Shown: positions 55,521-64,000 of the stretch, piece after piece | How positions within the stretch are numbered: position 1 is the first letter of the stretch | Layout: every line of letters begins with the position of its first letter | From: Ignavibacteriota bacterium | Lineage (GTDB): Bacteria > Bacteroidota > Ignavibacteria > Tepidaquicellales > Tepidaquicellaceae | Length of the DNA: 64,000 bases | Direction: 5' to 3' | NCBI GenBank assembly: GCA_016218085.1 | Contig: JACREY010000022.1 | Span: 1-64,000 of the forward strand | Made by a program: the position numbers and the translations under genes | The notes under the pieces: model-generated | The model's input: only the letters and a program-made list of their open reading frames with translations | Told to the model about the DNA's origin: nothing | Databases searched by the model: none

Positions 55521-56234
55521 TTATCTTTTATTATCCTTTTTGATCCTTGATAATATTTTCATTAACTTTTCTTTCTTTTCAAGTTCATTATTTAAAAATT
55601 CTATTTCTTTTTCTAAACTTTCTGAATCAGGAGTTAAAGAATACTTTCTAAAATTTGATTTTGGAATTAATTTTAGATCAATAATATCTTTTCTTTGGAA
55701 ATAATTGATATCCATTAAAAAAGTATTTGATAGTTTTTGTAAATTAAATATTATTGCATCTTTAGGCATTTTATTTTCATTAGAATCAAATATTAGAGTA
55801 TAAAAAGAAGCCCAAATTACAGCAGAATAATGGAAATAAATTGATTCACTAAAACCGGCTATTGAAAGACATTCTGTTTTATTAAATATTTCTTTTGCAA
55901 AATTATCATTTGCAATTAAACACGATGAAAAGAATACTCTTTTTCCTTTGAGTTTTGTTCCTAAGATTGTTGCAAATTCTGAATATGAAATTCTGTCATA
56001 TGTCAAATCAATATATTCTTCATTTGCGTGACATGAAAAATGAAGATATTTATATTCACTTTTGACAAATTCATTTAAAATATTTATTAATTCTTTTTTT
56101 GTTCTAATGTAATGATATAAAGTCTTCTTTTTATAATAATTCAAGATATTTTTTATAATACCTCCTTCCATTAACTTTTCATTTTCGTTTTCTCGAGTTA
56201 ATGACTCTATAATAAATACATTCGGATCACCCAT
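55521..56234 (-). CDS. CHAT/caspase-like protein
   Basis: The protein has 237 residues. The core (about 60-150) reads YLHFSCHANEEYIDLTYDR with His69, then LKGKRVFFSSCLIAND with Cys105, then SIAGFSESIYFHYSAVIW. This is the His...Cys arrangement and strand pattern of CHAT/caspase-like cysteine peptidases, in a minimal form without TPR repeats. The C-terminus (about 205-237) is a charged coiled coil. It is the last gene of a three-gene minus-strand cassette, 50 bp after the HEPN-like gene. It would be expected to cleave a protein target when triggered. Catalysis is inferred from the motif only. Confidence 0.7.
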   Translation of the reverse strand: MGDPNVFIIESLTRENENEKLMEGGIIKNILNYYKKKTLYHYIRTKKELINILNEFVKSEYKYLHFSCHANEEYIDLTYDRISYSEFATILGTKLKGKRVFFSSCLIANDNFAKEIFNKTECLSIAGFSESIYFHYSAVIWASFYTLIFDSNENKMPKDAIIFNLQKLSNTFLMDINYFQRKDIIDLKLIPKSNFRKYSLTPDSESLEKEIEFLNNELEKKEKLMKILSRIKKDNKR

Positions 56235-56284
56235 ATTATTAAATAATTAAGTAATTAAATATTATTAAATTTAAATTATAAAAA

Positions 56285-57103
56285 TTAATTTGCGAATTTT
56301 GTATTTCGAAATACTATTTCATTAAGATCAGAAAAAAAAGACAGTAAATTGTATTCGGTAATAGGAGCATCACCAGGATGTGCACATTGACATCTTAAAT
56401 CAAAACATCCTTTTAATCTAGTATGCTGATTACTATCAATTAAACCGATCCCTTCTATAATCCATAGGACTATTGTATCAAAAACTTCACGAAGTTCACT
56501 CAAAGAATTTATATTTTGAGTAGAATTGAATCTCTTAAATCTTCCTACAGTTTTGCTTGATAATGAAGCTGAAGTTATATTAAATTTTTCAAACCCAATT
56601 TTTTCAATTTTTTTCTGGATTCTATCAATAGCAGCACACCAACCTAAAATTACTGCTGCTCTATAATAACCATTAGTCGCACATTTTATAGCTTCTATCA
56701 AATACTCGTTTTCTTCTTGATTCGGAAGCCCTCCAAGAATTTTAGTTAGTAATGTTTCATTTGATGGAGTCGTTGGATTTTTCTGCAAAGGTATTATTAA
56801 TTCATCCCTAAATTTTTTTAATATATTTTTCAATGAATCTTCATAACTAGTTTTCAAATTATTTGGTGCACTTATTTTTATTAATCTACTAAAATTATCT
56901 GAATAATAATCCAAAACATTCTTTTCTAAAGACGATATTGCATATAATTCATCTGCTAATCCTGAAAACCAATATTCACCAATATGTTCAGCTTCTTTTC
57001 TTATCTCTTTTTTTGAAATAGATTTTGCTTTTTCTTTAGATATTTCTTTTTTTAGAAATTGCAATCTTTCGTGTAACGATTTTATTTTATCAGTATTAAT
57101 CAT
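56285..57103 (-). CDS. Putative HEPN-domain protein with RxxxxH motif
   Basis: The protein has 272 residues. The N-terminal half is helical and charged. The C-terminal half resembles HEPN domains: NGYYRAAVILGWCAAIDRIQKKI, then a long helix, then LRCQCAHPGDAPITEYNLLSFF with Arg237 and His242 in the R-x4-H spacing used by HEPN ribonucleases. The upstream gene overlaps it by 4 bp (ATGA), so the two are coupled. It probably acts as an RNase effector. The family is not recognised by name. Confidence 0.65.
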   Translation of the reverse strand: MINTDKIKSLHERLQFLKKEISKEKAKSISKKEIRKEAEHIGEYWFSGLADELYAISSLEKNVLDYYSDNFSRLIKISAPNNLKTSYEDSLKNILKKFRDELIIPLQKNPTTPSNETLLTKILGGLPNQEENEYLIEAIKCATNGYYRAAVILGWCAAIDRIQKKIEKIGFEKFNITSASLSSKTVGRFKRFNSTQNINSLSELREVFDTIVLWIIEGIGLIDSNQHTRLKGCFDLRCQCAHPGDAPITEYNLLSFFSDLNEIVFRNTKFAN

Positions 57104-57711
57104 TGTAATGTTTTAATTATTTCAGCTAAACGGCTTTTTCCTTCTGATGACAATGAAATGTTTGGATTATTTTTATCATATGTTTTAAAATTATCAAACA
57201 TGGTCTTATTATATTTAAAATATGTTGCAAAATTTGCAGGGTCATAACATTTTCTCTGAACTGTTTCTTTCCTGACATCTTCGCCATTAAAGTGAAAACT
57301 TCCGATTTGAATAGCATTTTTTAACGATTCCAATAGAGCTATCCTTAGTTGACTTTCAGATGCTTTTGTAGTTTTTAGATCGTCATATAATGGTTTTAAT
57401 ATTCCATTTTCCAAATAAAATATCTGGCTAATTTGTTCAATCGATACACTTTCCTTTTTCATAAATTGTTTAACTTTAACATGTAAATCTTTTTCTTGAA
57501 TATTATCTTGCTTTGATTCTGAATGAGTTTCTTCATTGCTATTTGTTGACCTTTTCTCAATTGTGTTTTCGTCGCTATTTCCTAGTTTAGGTCTACTAAT
57601 TTCTAATAAATAATTTGAAAGTAATAACTCAAAACATTTTTCTTGCAAATTATCAGGACATTCTTTTGCAATTTTAGCAAATTCATGAACTTTATTTTTT
57701 ATGTTATCCAT
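57100..57711 (-). CDS. Hypothetical protein, first gene of the HEPN/CHAT-like cassette
   Basis: The protein has 203 residues and no signal peptide or membrane segment. A helical N-terminus (about 1-40) is followed by a hydrophilic Ser/Asn/Glu-rich linker (about 42-75). The C-terminal globular part (about 76-203) contains AIQIGSFHFNGEDVRKE, YDPANFATYFKYNKTMFD and a final ISLSSEGKSRLAEIIKTL. I do not recognise the family. It overlaps the HEPN-like gene by 4 bp. It could be a sensor, adaptor or antitoxin of the cassette, but sequence gives no direct clue. Confidence 0.7.
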   Translation of the reverse strand: MDNIKNKVHEFAKIAKECPDNLQEKCFELLLSNYLLEISRPKLGNSDENTIEKRSTNSNEETHSESKQDNIQEKDLHVKVKQFMKKESVSIEQISQIFYLENGILKPLYDDLKTTKASESQLRIALLESLKNAIQIGSFHFNGEDVRKETVQRKCYDPANFATYFKYNKTMFDNFKTYDKNNPNISLSSEGKSRLAEIIKTLQ

Positions 57712-57822
57712 AATGTGATTAATTTATTTATTAATATAATTTATTATATTATTATTGTTAATTTACAATTTATAAATTTAATTTACAATTAAGATTTATA
57801 TTTCCCCTATTGTTTTTGCACA

Positions 57823-57855
57823 ATAAAAAAAGGGATTCGCTTTCACAAATCCCTT
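57823..57855 (-). terminator. Intrinsic terminator of the HtrA gene
   Basis: The stem aagggatt / aatccctt with a ~10-nt loop lies 28 bp past the protease stop. On the minus strand it is followed by a run of T. Confidence 0.88.
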
Positions 57856-57883
57856 AATATAATTGCTTAATAATTAAGTATTT

Positions 57884-59074
57884 CTATTCCAATTTCATCT
57901 CTATCATCTTTTCGCTTCCGGAGCGGAGGACTTTTAATTTTACGACATCCCCTTTTCTCATATCGTTGATTGCGAAAACCAAATCCTGCTCGTTGCGGAT
58001 TTTTTCATCGTTGCAGGCGATAATCACATCTTCTACTTTCAGTCCTGCCCTGTCCGATACTCCGCCTCTCTGAATCTGCGTAACTATTACGCCGTTCTTA
58101 TCATTGAGTCCGAGATATTTTGCAATCTGGTCGTCAATAGCCTGAATCCTGAATCCTACATTCGAACTGCGTTCAATCTTTCCGCCGGATTTTAATTCTT
58201 CCATAATTTTCTTAACGCGGTTAATCGAAATCGCAAAGCCCACGCCGATGCTTCCCTGGCTGAACTGGCTTCCCGTGTAAATAATCGTATTCATTCCGAT
58301 TACGTTTCCTTCCGCATCCACAAGCGGTCCGCCTGAATTTCCGGAGTTGATTGATGCGTCTGTCTGAATCATATCTTTATAAACCCTGTTGCCTTCGGCG
58401 CTGACTTTCATATTTGTTGCGCTGACTACGCCGACCGTAACGGTAGGCTTGTCATTTATTTCAAAAAGTCCGAACGGATTTCCAAGTGCAATCACCCACT
58501 CGCCTATTATGATGTTATCGGAGTTTCCGAAATTAATAAACGGAAGTCCTTTTTTATCAATCTTTAAAAGTGCTACGTCTGATACGGGGTCGGAGCCGAT
58601 TAGCTTCGCAGTTACGGTTTCGCCTGTTGTCAGGGTTACTGAAATTTTTGTCGCATTCCCTGCAACGTGGTCATTGGTAAGAATATATCCGTCTTCCGAA
58701 ATTATATAACCCGAGCCGAGTCCTCTTACAACCTGCTTTTGCGGACCCATATCACCGAAGAACTGTCTGAAAAACGGGTCATTGGAAAACGGGTCCTGTA
58801 CAGTTCGGACTTCTTCCACGTTTATGCCGACTATGCACTTCGAAACTTTTTCGATTGCTCTGGTAATTGCGGTCTGCCTTTCTTCCGAAACGTTTTGGTT
58901 CAATTGCTTCTTATCAGTCTGCGTAAGGCTCTGGTTTGTATTGCCTTTATTTTTAAAAAATTTTGTAAGGACAATTCCGCCGAGTAGCATTCCCGCTATC
59001 AGCGTGAATATAATTACGAGCGGAAGAATAATTTTGTACCTGTTCATTGGATTAACTTTTGTCATTGTTTCCAT
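57884..59074 (-). CDS. HtrA/DegP-like periplasmic serine protease
   Basis: The protein has 396 residues. One N-terminal membrane anchor (about 14-37) and a Gln/Asn-rich linker precede the trypsin-like domain with His136 (TNDHVAG), Asp166 (VSDVALLKI) and Ser247 (GNSGGP). A single PDZ domain (about 300-395) follows, containing GVIVTQIQRGGVSDRAGLKVEDVI. The DegS-like layout (anchor, protease, one PDZ) fits a role in envelope quality control or stress signalling. It follows the transketolase gene by 11 bp. Confidence 0.93.
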   Translation of the reverse strand: METMTKVNPMNRYKIILPLVIIFTLIAGMLLGGIVLTKFFKNKGNTNQSLTQTDKKQLNQNVSEERQTAITRAIEKVSKCIVGINVEEVRTVQDPFSNDPFFRQFFGDMGPQKQVVRGLGSGYIISEDGYILTNDHVAGNATKISVTLTTGETVTAKLIGSDPVSDVALLKIDKKGLPFINFGNSDNIIIGEWVIALGNPFGLFEINDKPTVTVGVVSATNMKVSAEGNRVYKDMIQTDASINSGNSGGPLVDAEGNVIGMNTIIYTGSQFSQGSIGVGFAISINRVKKIMEELKSGGKIERSSNVGFRIQAIDDQIAKYLGLNDKNGVIVTQIQRGGVSDRAGLKVEDVIIACNDEKIRNEQDLVFAINDMRKGDVVKLKVLRSGSEKMIEMKLE

Positions 59075-59085
59075 AAATATATTAA

Positions 59086-60045
59086 TTATTTTTTTCTTTT
59101 AAGATTCTTTTTTACTTTATTAATAATTGCATTTTTGTCTATTCCGTATTTTGCCATAAGTTCTTCCATCGTGCCGCTTTCGCCAAAGGTATCATTCACA
59201 GCCACGTAATCCATCGGCACAGGATTATTCTGCACTAATACTTCCGCCACTGCACTGAATAGTCCGCCGTGCTTCTGATGGTCTTCGCACGTAATCACGA
59301 GTCCTGTTTCATTTGCGGCTTTCACGAGAATTTCAGAATCAATCGGTTTGATTGTATGCATATTAATTACTCTTGCCGAAATTCCTTCTTTCTTCAACTG
59401 CTCCGATGCCTTGATTGCTTCCCACACGAGAAGTCCGTTTGCCACAAGCGTTACATCGTTTCCGTCTATAAGTGTATTCGCTTTTCCGAATTGAAAAGTT
59501 GCATTTTTATCCGTGAAGTTAGGAGTCTTATCCCTGTAAAAGCGTATATAAAAAGGTCCGTTAACCTCGACACATTTTTTTACAGCAAGGAAAGTTTCAT
59601 TATAATCGCAGGGAGTAACCACGGTCATATGCGGCAAAACCCGCATCAATGCTACATCTTCGAGAGATTGGTGTGTGGCGCCGTCAGGACCGACCGATAT
59701 TCCGCAGTGCGATGCGCAGATTTTCACGTTCATTTCGCTGTAAGCCAGCGACTGCCTGATTTGGTCGAACGGTCTGCCTGCGGCAAATTCACCGTAAGCG
59801 GAAGCAAAAGGAATTTTTCCTGCAACTGCAAGCCCTGCCGCAGTACCCATCATATCCTGCTCTGCTATTCCCACGGAAATAAATCTCTCGGGAAATTTTT
59901 CTTTGAATAAACTTGTCTTTACCGAGCCGCTTACATCTCCGCCAAGTACGACAATATTTGGGTTTTCTGCTCCGAGTTCAATTAGCGCATCGGCAAATCC
60001 CTGTCTGGTTTCTTTAAGTTCAGGATTAATTAAGTCAAATGTCAT
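59086..60045 (-). CDS. Transketolase C-terminal subunit
   Basis: The protein has 319 residues, the length of the pyrimidine-binding plus C-terminal half of a split transketolase. ETRQGFADALIELG, SVGIAEQDMMGTAAGLA with the conserved Glu that activates TPP, YGEFAAGRPFDQIRQSLAYS, SVGPDGATHQSLEDVALMR and INMHTIKPID are typical. The N-terminal (TPP diphosphate-binding) half is normally the gene just upstream, but upstream here is a divergent sensor kinase, so its partner must be encoded elsewhere. Confidence 0.92.
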   Translation of the reverse strand: MTFDLINPELKETRQGFADALIELGAENPNIVVLGGDVSGSVKTSLFKEKFPERFISVGIAEQDMMGTAAGLAVAGKIPFASAYGEFAAGRPFDQIRQSLAYSEMNVKICASHCGISVGPDGATHQSLEDVALMRVLPHMTVVTPCDYNETFLAVKKCVEVNGPFYIRFYRDKTPNFTDKNATFQFGKANTLIDGNDVTLVANGLLVWEAIKASEQLKKEGISARVINMHTIKPIDSEILVKAANETGLVITCEDHQKHGGLFSAVAEVLVQNNPVPMDYVAVNDTFGESGTMEELMAKYGIDKNAIINKVKKNLKRKK

Positions 60046-60180
60046 ATATATTTTATAGTATATTTAATAAAAATAATTTTTTTAAAAAAAGATTTCAAAT
60101 CATTTTTCCGCACCGAAAACCATATCGGTATAAATTCAATACTGTATTTAAATTAATAGTTTTTAACACTATATTAATAT

Positions 60181-62358
60181 ATGTATAACAAAATTCAGTT
60201 CAAGATAATTGCATTAATTTTGTTAATTACTGCAATTTTTGTTTTCGGTCTGATTTCACTCCGGAATGCCGAAAACAGGAACTATTCTTCTTTCATAAAA
60301 GGCAGAATAGCTGAAAAAGATACCGTCATCAGGAAAATTATCAGCCTGAAAAGCGAAACACTTATAACCTATGTTTTTGATTACTCCTACTGGGATGAAA
60401 TGGTTACTTTCTCCAGAACCAAAGAGGAAAAATGGGCTGAAGAAAATATTGTTCCATCTATTAAAACGTTCGGACTTGATGCTGTATGGATTTTAGATAA
60501 TGATTTTAATACGTCTTATTCGCTTAATTCTGCCAATGACAGGGCTTTTACTCTTCCGATTACAAAGGAAGACTTTAAATCAATAGTTAATAAAAATCTT
60601 TTTTCTCACTTTTTTGTATATACAACCCGCGGGCTGATGGAAATCAGCATAGCTCCACTACAGCCCGGAGCAGATTTGCAGAGGGTGACAATTCCGCTCG
60701 GATATTATATCGGAGGAAGACTCTGGACAAAGGAATATCTTGATAATATTTCCGAGTTGACTTACAGCCGGATGGAAATTCTAAAAAATCCTAAGGATTC
60801 CATTATCAATGAAGACCTGAGTTCATTCGAATTCGTAAATGTTATCGAATTGAAAGACTGGAACGGCTCCACGCTAAGCAGGCTTAATGCCGTGACTACA
60901 TCATATTCAACCAAAGAATTTCTCAAACTTGAAAATTACCAGTTCATCGCTACTATCTTTTTCATAGTTCTTGTTATACTTCTGATTTCACTTTATTTGT
61001 TCAAGCTGTTGAACAAACCGCTTAAAGCAATTACACTAAGCCTCGAAAAAGAAAGTTCGAAACCGCTCGAGGAACTGACAAGCAGGAAAAATGAATTCGG
61101 GGAAATCGCACGGCTAATAAATGAATTTTTTGAAAATAAGAACTCTCTGCTTGCCGAAATAATGATGAGAACAAATGCAGAAAATTTACTGATTAAAAAT
61201 CAGGCGGAATTAATTAAGGCGAAAGAAAAAGCTGAAGAGTTAAGCAAACTTAAATCCAACCTTCTTGCAAATCTCAGCCACGAATTCAGAACTCCCCTTA
61301 GCGGAATTATTGGACTCTCTGAACTTCTGAAATTGGACTCTCACGATGAAGAGCAAAAAAGACTTCTTAATGATATCTCTGTTTCCGGTAAAAGACTTCA
61401 CGATACCCTTAATTCAATTTTACTTCTTGCTCAGTTTGAATCTTCCGATATTACCGTTCACAAAGAAAAATTTAACTTAGGAACAGAAATACGAAGTCAG
61501 TTTGAAAATATTAAATACAAAGCTGAAGATAAAAACCTTGAACTTAAAATTATACTTGAAGAAGAAGATATCTATCTGGATACTGACAGGGATTTAATCA
61601 AACAGATTCTTTTCAACCTTTACGATAATGCTGTAAAATTTACGGTTAAAGGCTCGATTAAAATCAAGCTGTCATCAAGAATTATAAACGGAATGCTGAA
61701 TGCTGAGGTGAATATAAGTGATACCGGTATAGGAATTCAGAAAAAAGATATCGATTTTATATTTGATGAATTCAGACAGGGCAGCGAAGGATTCAAGCGC
61801 AAATACGAAGGTACCGGACTCGGACTTACACTTACAAAGAAAATACTCGGAATCCTCGGCGGTAAAATCGAGTGCAGAAGCGAGCCCGGCATCGGTACTA
61901 CCTTTACTGTATTCATACCCGCTTTCAAGATAATAAATATGGAAGAGGAAATGGAAAAAGATATTTCCGGACAAAAAGTAAAACCTTTGAATGTACTTTT
62001 CGTTGAAGATAATCCTTCCAACCAGTACGTTTTTAAGAAATTCATAGAGGATGTAGTAAACGTCGATTTTGCTTCAACAGGGGAAAATGCACTTGAGTTT
62101 GTTAAAATAAAACATTATGACCTGATTTTTATGGATATAAATCTCGGTCCGGGAATGGACGGAATAGAAACTCTTAAAAAAATTCGTGAAACGGAAGGCA
62201 AAGAAAATTTAATCGTTGCTGCACTTACCGGATATGCAATGGAAAACGACAGGGAACATTTCCTTTCCTGCGGTTTTGACTACTTCATCGTAAAACCGTT
62301 CGGAAAAAATGACCTCTTAAATGTGATAAACGATATTAAAAACAAGAAAACGAATTGA
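60181..62358 (+). CDS. Hybrid sensor histidine kinase / response regulator with CHASE4-like sensor
   Basis: The protein has 725 residues. Two membrane helices (about 8-27 and 258-280) bracket a periplasmic CHASE4-like domain (FDYSYWDEMVTF, WAEENIVPSIKTFGLDAVW). HAMP/linker helices follow, then the kinase core with phospho-His367 in NLSHEFRTPLSG, ATP motifs DNAVKFT and DTGIGI, EGTGLGLTLTKK. A receiver domain has Asp652 in LIFMDINLG and Lys705 in YFIVKPFG. There is no DNA-binding output domain. The second kinase gene starts 5 bp later. Confidence 0.93.
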   Translation: MYNKIQFKIIALILLITAIFVFGLISLRNAENRNYSSFIKGRIAEKDTVIRKIISLKSETLITYVFDYSYWDEMVTFSRTKEEKWAEENIVPSIKTFGLDAVWILDNDFNTSYSLNSANDRAFTLPITKEDFKSIVNKNLFSHFFVYTTRGLMEISIAPLQPGADLQRVTIPLGYYIGGRLWTKEYLDNISELTYSRMEILKNPKDSIINEDLSSFEFVNVIELKDWNGSTLSRLNAVTTSYSTKEFLKLENYQFIATIFFIVLVILLISLYLFKLLNKPLKAITLSLEKESSKPLEELTSRKNEFGEIARLINEFFENKNSLLAEIMMRTNAENLLIKNQAELIKAKEKAEELSKLKSNLLANLSHEFRTPLSGIIGLSELLKLDSHDEEQKRLLNDISVSGKRLHDTLNSILLLAQFESSDITVHKEKFNLGTEIRSQFENIKYKAEDKNLELKIILEEEDIYLDTDRDLIKQILFNLYDNAVKFTVKGSIKIKLSSRIINGMLNAEVNISDTGIGIQKKDIDFIFDEFRQGSEGFKRKYEGTGLGLTLTKKILGILGGKIECRSEPGIGTTFTVFIPAFKIINMEEEMEKDISGQKVKPLNVLFVEDNPSNQYVFKKFIEDVVNVDFASTGENALEFVKIKHYDLIFMDINLGPGMDGIETLKKIRETEGKENLIVAALTGYAMENDREHFLSCGFDYFIVKPFGKNDLLNVINDIKNKKTN

Positions 62359-62363
62359 ATTAA

Positions 62364-63881
62364 ATGATGAAAACAACCGTTAAAAAAACTAAATCACCTG
62401 AATCAGATTTTGAAAAAAGATACAGGGATATTTATAATACAGTAAGCGAGGCTATTTATATTCTGAATGAAGAAGGCGTTTTCATAGATGTGAACAGAGG
62501 CGCTGAAATTATGTACGGATATTCACGCGAAGAGCTTATCGGAATGTCCCCTGCCGATGTGTCTGCCCCGGGGAAAAATGACCTGGAACAAACTGCAAAA
62601 TTCCTGGCAGAAGCTTTTAATGGAAAACCGAGTATTTTTGAATTCTGGGGGCGTCGGAAAAATAATGAAATTTTTCCAAAAGAAGTTATTCTTAATCCGG
62701 GAAATTATCTCGGGAAAAAAGCCATCATCGCAACTGCAAGGGATATTTCCGAAAGGAAAAAATATGAAATTGAATTATCGAAAATCCAGTCACGCCTTGC
62801 TCTGATATTCAATAACTTTCCCAATATGGTGCTTTATGAATCAAACGGACCGAATGATTTTATTTCCGAAAATGTAGTCGATATGCTGGGATACCCCCCG
62901 TACCTGTTTACTCAGAATGTTAAATTTATAAATTCGCTCGTGCATCCGGAATACAGAAAAGACCTTGAACCAAAAATCTTGAAATGGATGGAAGACTGCA
63001 AATCAGGAAATCTCAAAATTGAATATCCTTGCAGAAGGGCGGACGGAGAGTATATATGGATTGAAGATTTCCTTCAGAAAGAAATTTCAGAAGACGGTAA
63101 ACCATACATAATCGGAATGATGACGGATATATCCGAAAGAAAAAACCAGATGGAAAAACTGAAGGAATATGCAGAAGAATTAAAAAACCTTAACTCAAGT
63201 AAAGACAAATTTTTCTCTATAATTGCCCATGACCTTCGCAGCCCTTTCAACGGACTGCTTGGCTTCTCAACCGTTCTGCTCGAAGAGCTTTCCGAGCTTA
63301 CTTCGGAAGAAATCAAAGAGTATGCAGGTTATATTCATACATCCGCAAAAACGGTTTATAACCTCGTTGATAACCTGCTCCAGTGGTCGAGAATCCAGAC
63401 AGGACGAATTGAATACCAGCCGATAAAAATTGACCTGTATGAAGAGGTTTTCAAAGCCATTGAACTCTTCAGCAGCAATGCTATTACCAAGAGAATAAAA
63501 CTGATAAATGATATTCAACCGGATGTTTTTGTTCACGCCGACCAGAATATGCTTAGAAGCATTATGCAAAACCTGATTTCTAACGGAATTAAATTTACGG
63601 GACACGGCGGCACAATTAAAATTTCTTCAAAAGAAAAAAACGAAAGAATTGAAATTGAAATAGCCGACAGCGGTGTCGGAATTGAAACAAAGGATATCGC
63701 TAAACTTTTCAGAATTGATTCTCAGTATTCAAGCCTTGGCACTGCAAATGAAGAAGGCACCGGTCTGGGTCTTATTCTTACAAAAGAACTCGTCGAAAAA
63801 AACAGAGGGCAAATCTGGGTGAAAAGCACTATGAAAAAAGGTACATCCTTCTTCTTCACCCTCCCGAAATGGAATAAATAA
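62364..63881 (+). CDS. PAS domain sensor histidine kinase
   Basis: The protein has 505 residues and is soluble, without membrane segments. Two PAS domains (about 18-130 and 143-258, each ending in a DISERK motif) are followed by a kinase core with His289 in FSIIAHDLRSPFNGLLG, an N box QNLISNGIKFTG, DSGVGIETKD and GTGLGLILTKELVEK. It probably senses a small ligand or redox state in the cytoplasm and works with the hybrid kinase upstream, which would supply a receiver domain. Confidence 0.93.
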   Translation: MMKTTVKKTKSPESDFEKRYRDIYNTVSEAIYILNEEGVFIDVNRGAEIMYGYSREELIGMSPADVSAPGKNDLEQTAKFLAEAFNGKPSIFEFWGRRKNNEIFPKEVILNPGNYLGKKAIIATARDISERKKYEIELSKIQSRLALIFNNFPNMVLYESNGPNDFISENVVDMLGYPPYLFTQNVKFINSLVHPEYRKDLEPKILKWMEDCKSGNLKIEYPCRRADGEYIWIEDFLQKEISEDGKPYIIGMMTDISERKNQMEKLKEYAEELKNLNSSKDKFFSIIAHDLRSPFNGLLGFSTVLLEELSELTSEEIKEYAGYIHTSAKTVYNLVDNLLQWSRIQTGRIEYQPIKIDLYEEVFKAIELFSSNAITKRIKLINDIQPDVFVHADQNMLRSIMQNLISNGIKFTGHGGTIKISSKEKNERIEIEIADSGVGIETKDIAKLFRIDSQYSSLGTANEEGTGLGLILTKELVEKNRGQIWVKSTMKKGTSFFFTLPKWNK

Positions 63882-63882
63882 C

Positions 63883-64000
63883 ATGGAAAATGTAAGACTT
63901 ACCCAAATGGTAAAATCGGCAGGATGCGCTGCCAAACTGTTCCCTTTTATACTTTCCGATGCACTGAAAGATATTGACTGGGGAAAAAATGAAAATGTCC
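63883..64000 (+). CDS. selD: Selenide, water dikinase SelD (5' fragment, cut by window edge)
   Basis: The 39 visible codons start at an ATG 1 bp after the preceding stop and run off the right edge. VRLTQMVKSAGCAAKLFPF matches the SelD N-terminus, with the catalytic Cys at 15 and the ATP-site Lys at 18. SelD makes selenophosphate for selenocysteine or selenouridine. The catalytic residue here is Cys, not selenocysteine. Short, but the motif is characteristic. Confidence 0.85.
   Translation, partial: MENVRLTQMVKSAGCAAKLFPFILSDALKDIDWGKNENV

Overview
The window looks like chromosomal DNA of an AT-rich Gram-negative bacterium of the FCB group, most likely an Ignavibacteria-type lineage. The main evidence is three secreted proteins ending in the NYPNPFNP / SG(V/I)YxYK type IX secretion sorting domain. 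SusC/TonB-like receptors of the outer-membrane beta-barrel family, lipoproteins, sigma-54 and many close-packed co-oriented genes fit this. A 5' fragment of selD at the right edge suggests selenium metabolism. Assignment is by family resemblance only; no rRNA or tRNA gene was recognised.

Layout. 1-11.3 kb (minus strand): a T9SS-type secreted protein cut by the left edge, mgtE, a TIGR02757-family gene, miaA, a large FG-GAP/HYDIN-like secreted protein and a TonB-type receptor. 11.3-13.7 kb (plus): three small exported proteins with clear terminators. 13.7-15.7 kb: an accessory patch holding a REP-associated transposase flanked by REP-like palindromes and an 88-bp tandem duplication, then a Bro-N/Fic fusion gene bracketed by 27-bp direct repeats. 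15.7-28.1 kb (plus): central metabolism, with a serine hydrolase, P5C dehydrogenase, sucC, a GMP reductase/IMPDH-like enzyme, a GT39-like membrane glycosyltransferase, photolyase, tpiA, thiolase, 3-hydroxyacyl-CoA dehydrogenase and acyl-CoA dehydrogenase. 28.2-31 kb: hicBA toxin-antitoxin and a beta-propeller T9SS cargo protein. 31-37 kb (minus): dprA-DUF3109-rpoN-hslV-hslU-OMP. 37-42 kb: an NlpC/P60 lipoprotein, then a six-gene extracytoplasmic redox operon (diheme lipoprotein, TlpA, DUF4266, DUF3570, Tat/NusG-II, ApbE). 42-48 kb: the rod-shape operon mreBCD-mrdA-rodA with pyrF. 48-53 kb: purH, purN and a second TonB-type receptor. 53-54.6 kb (plus): M23 peptidase plus bactofilin. 54.6-57.7 kb: an orphan HicB-like gene, a structured non-coding stretch and a three-gene cassette. 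57.9-60 kb (minus): HtrA protease and a transketolase C-terminal half. 60-64 kb (plus): two sensor kinases and the start of selD.

The best candidate for an undescribed system is the AT-rich three-gene cassette at 55.5-57.7 kb. It encodes an unknown protein, a protein with a HEPN-type RxxxxH motif, and a compact CHAT/caspase-like protein with a His/Cys pair. This pairing of a putative RNase with a putative protease looks like a defence or cell-suicide module. A second candidate is the ApbE operon, whose DUF3570 outer-membrane protein carries two sequences resembling flavinylation sites. The REP/transposase module and the repeat-bracketed Bro-N/Fic gene are the clearest mobile or recently acquired DNA. 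Several cell-wall and redox genes appear to start at TTG.
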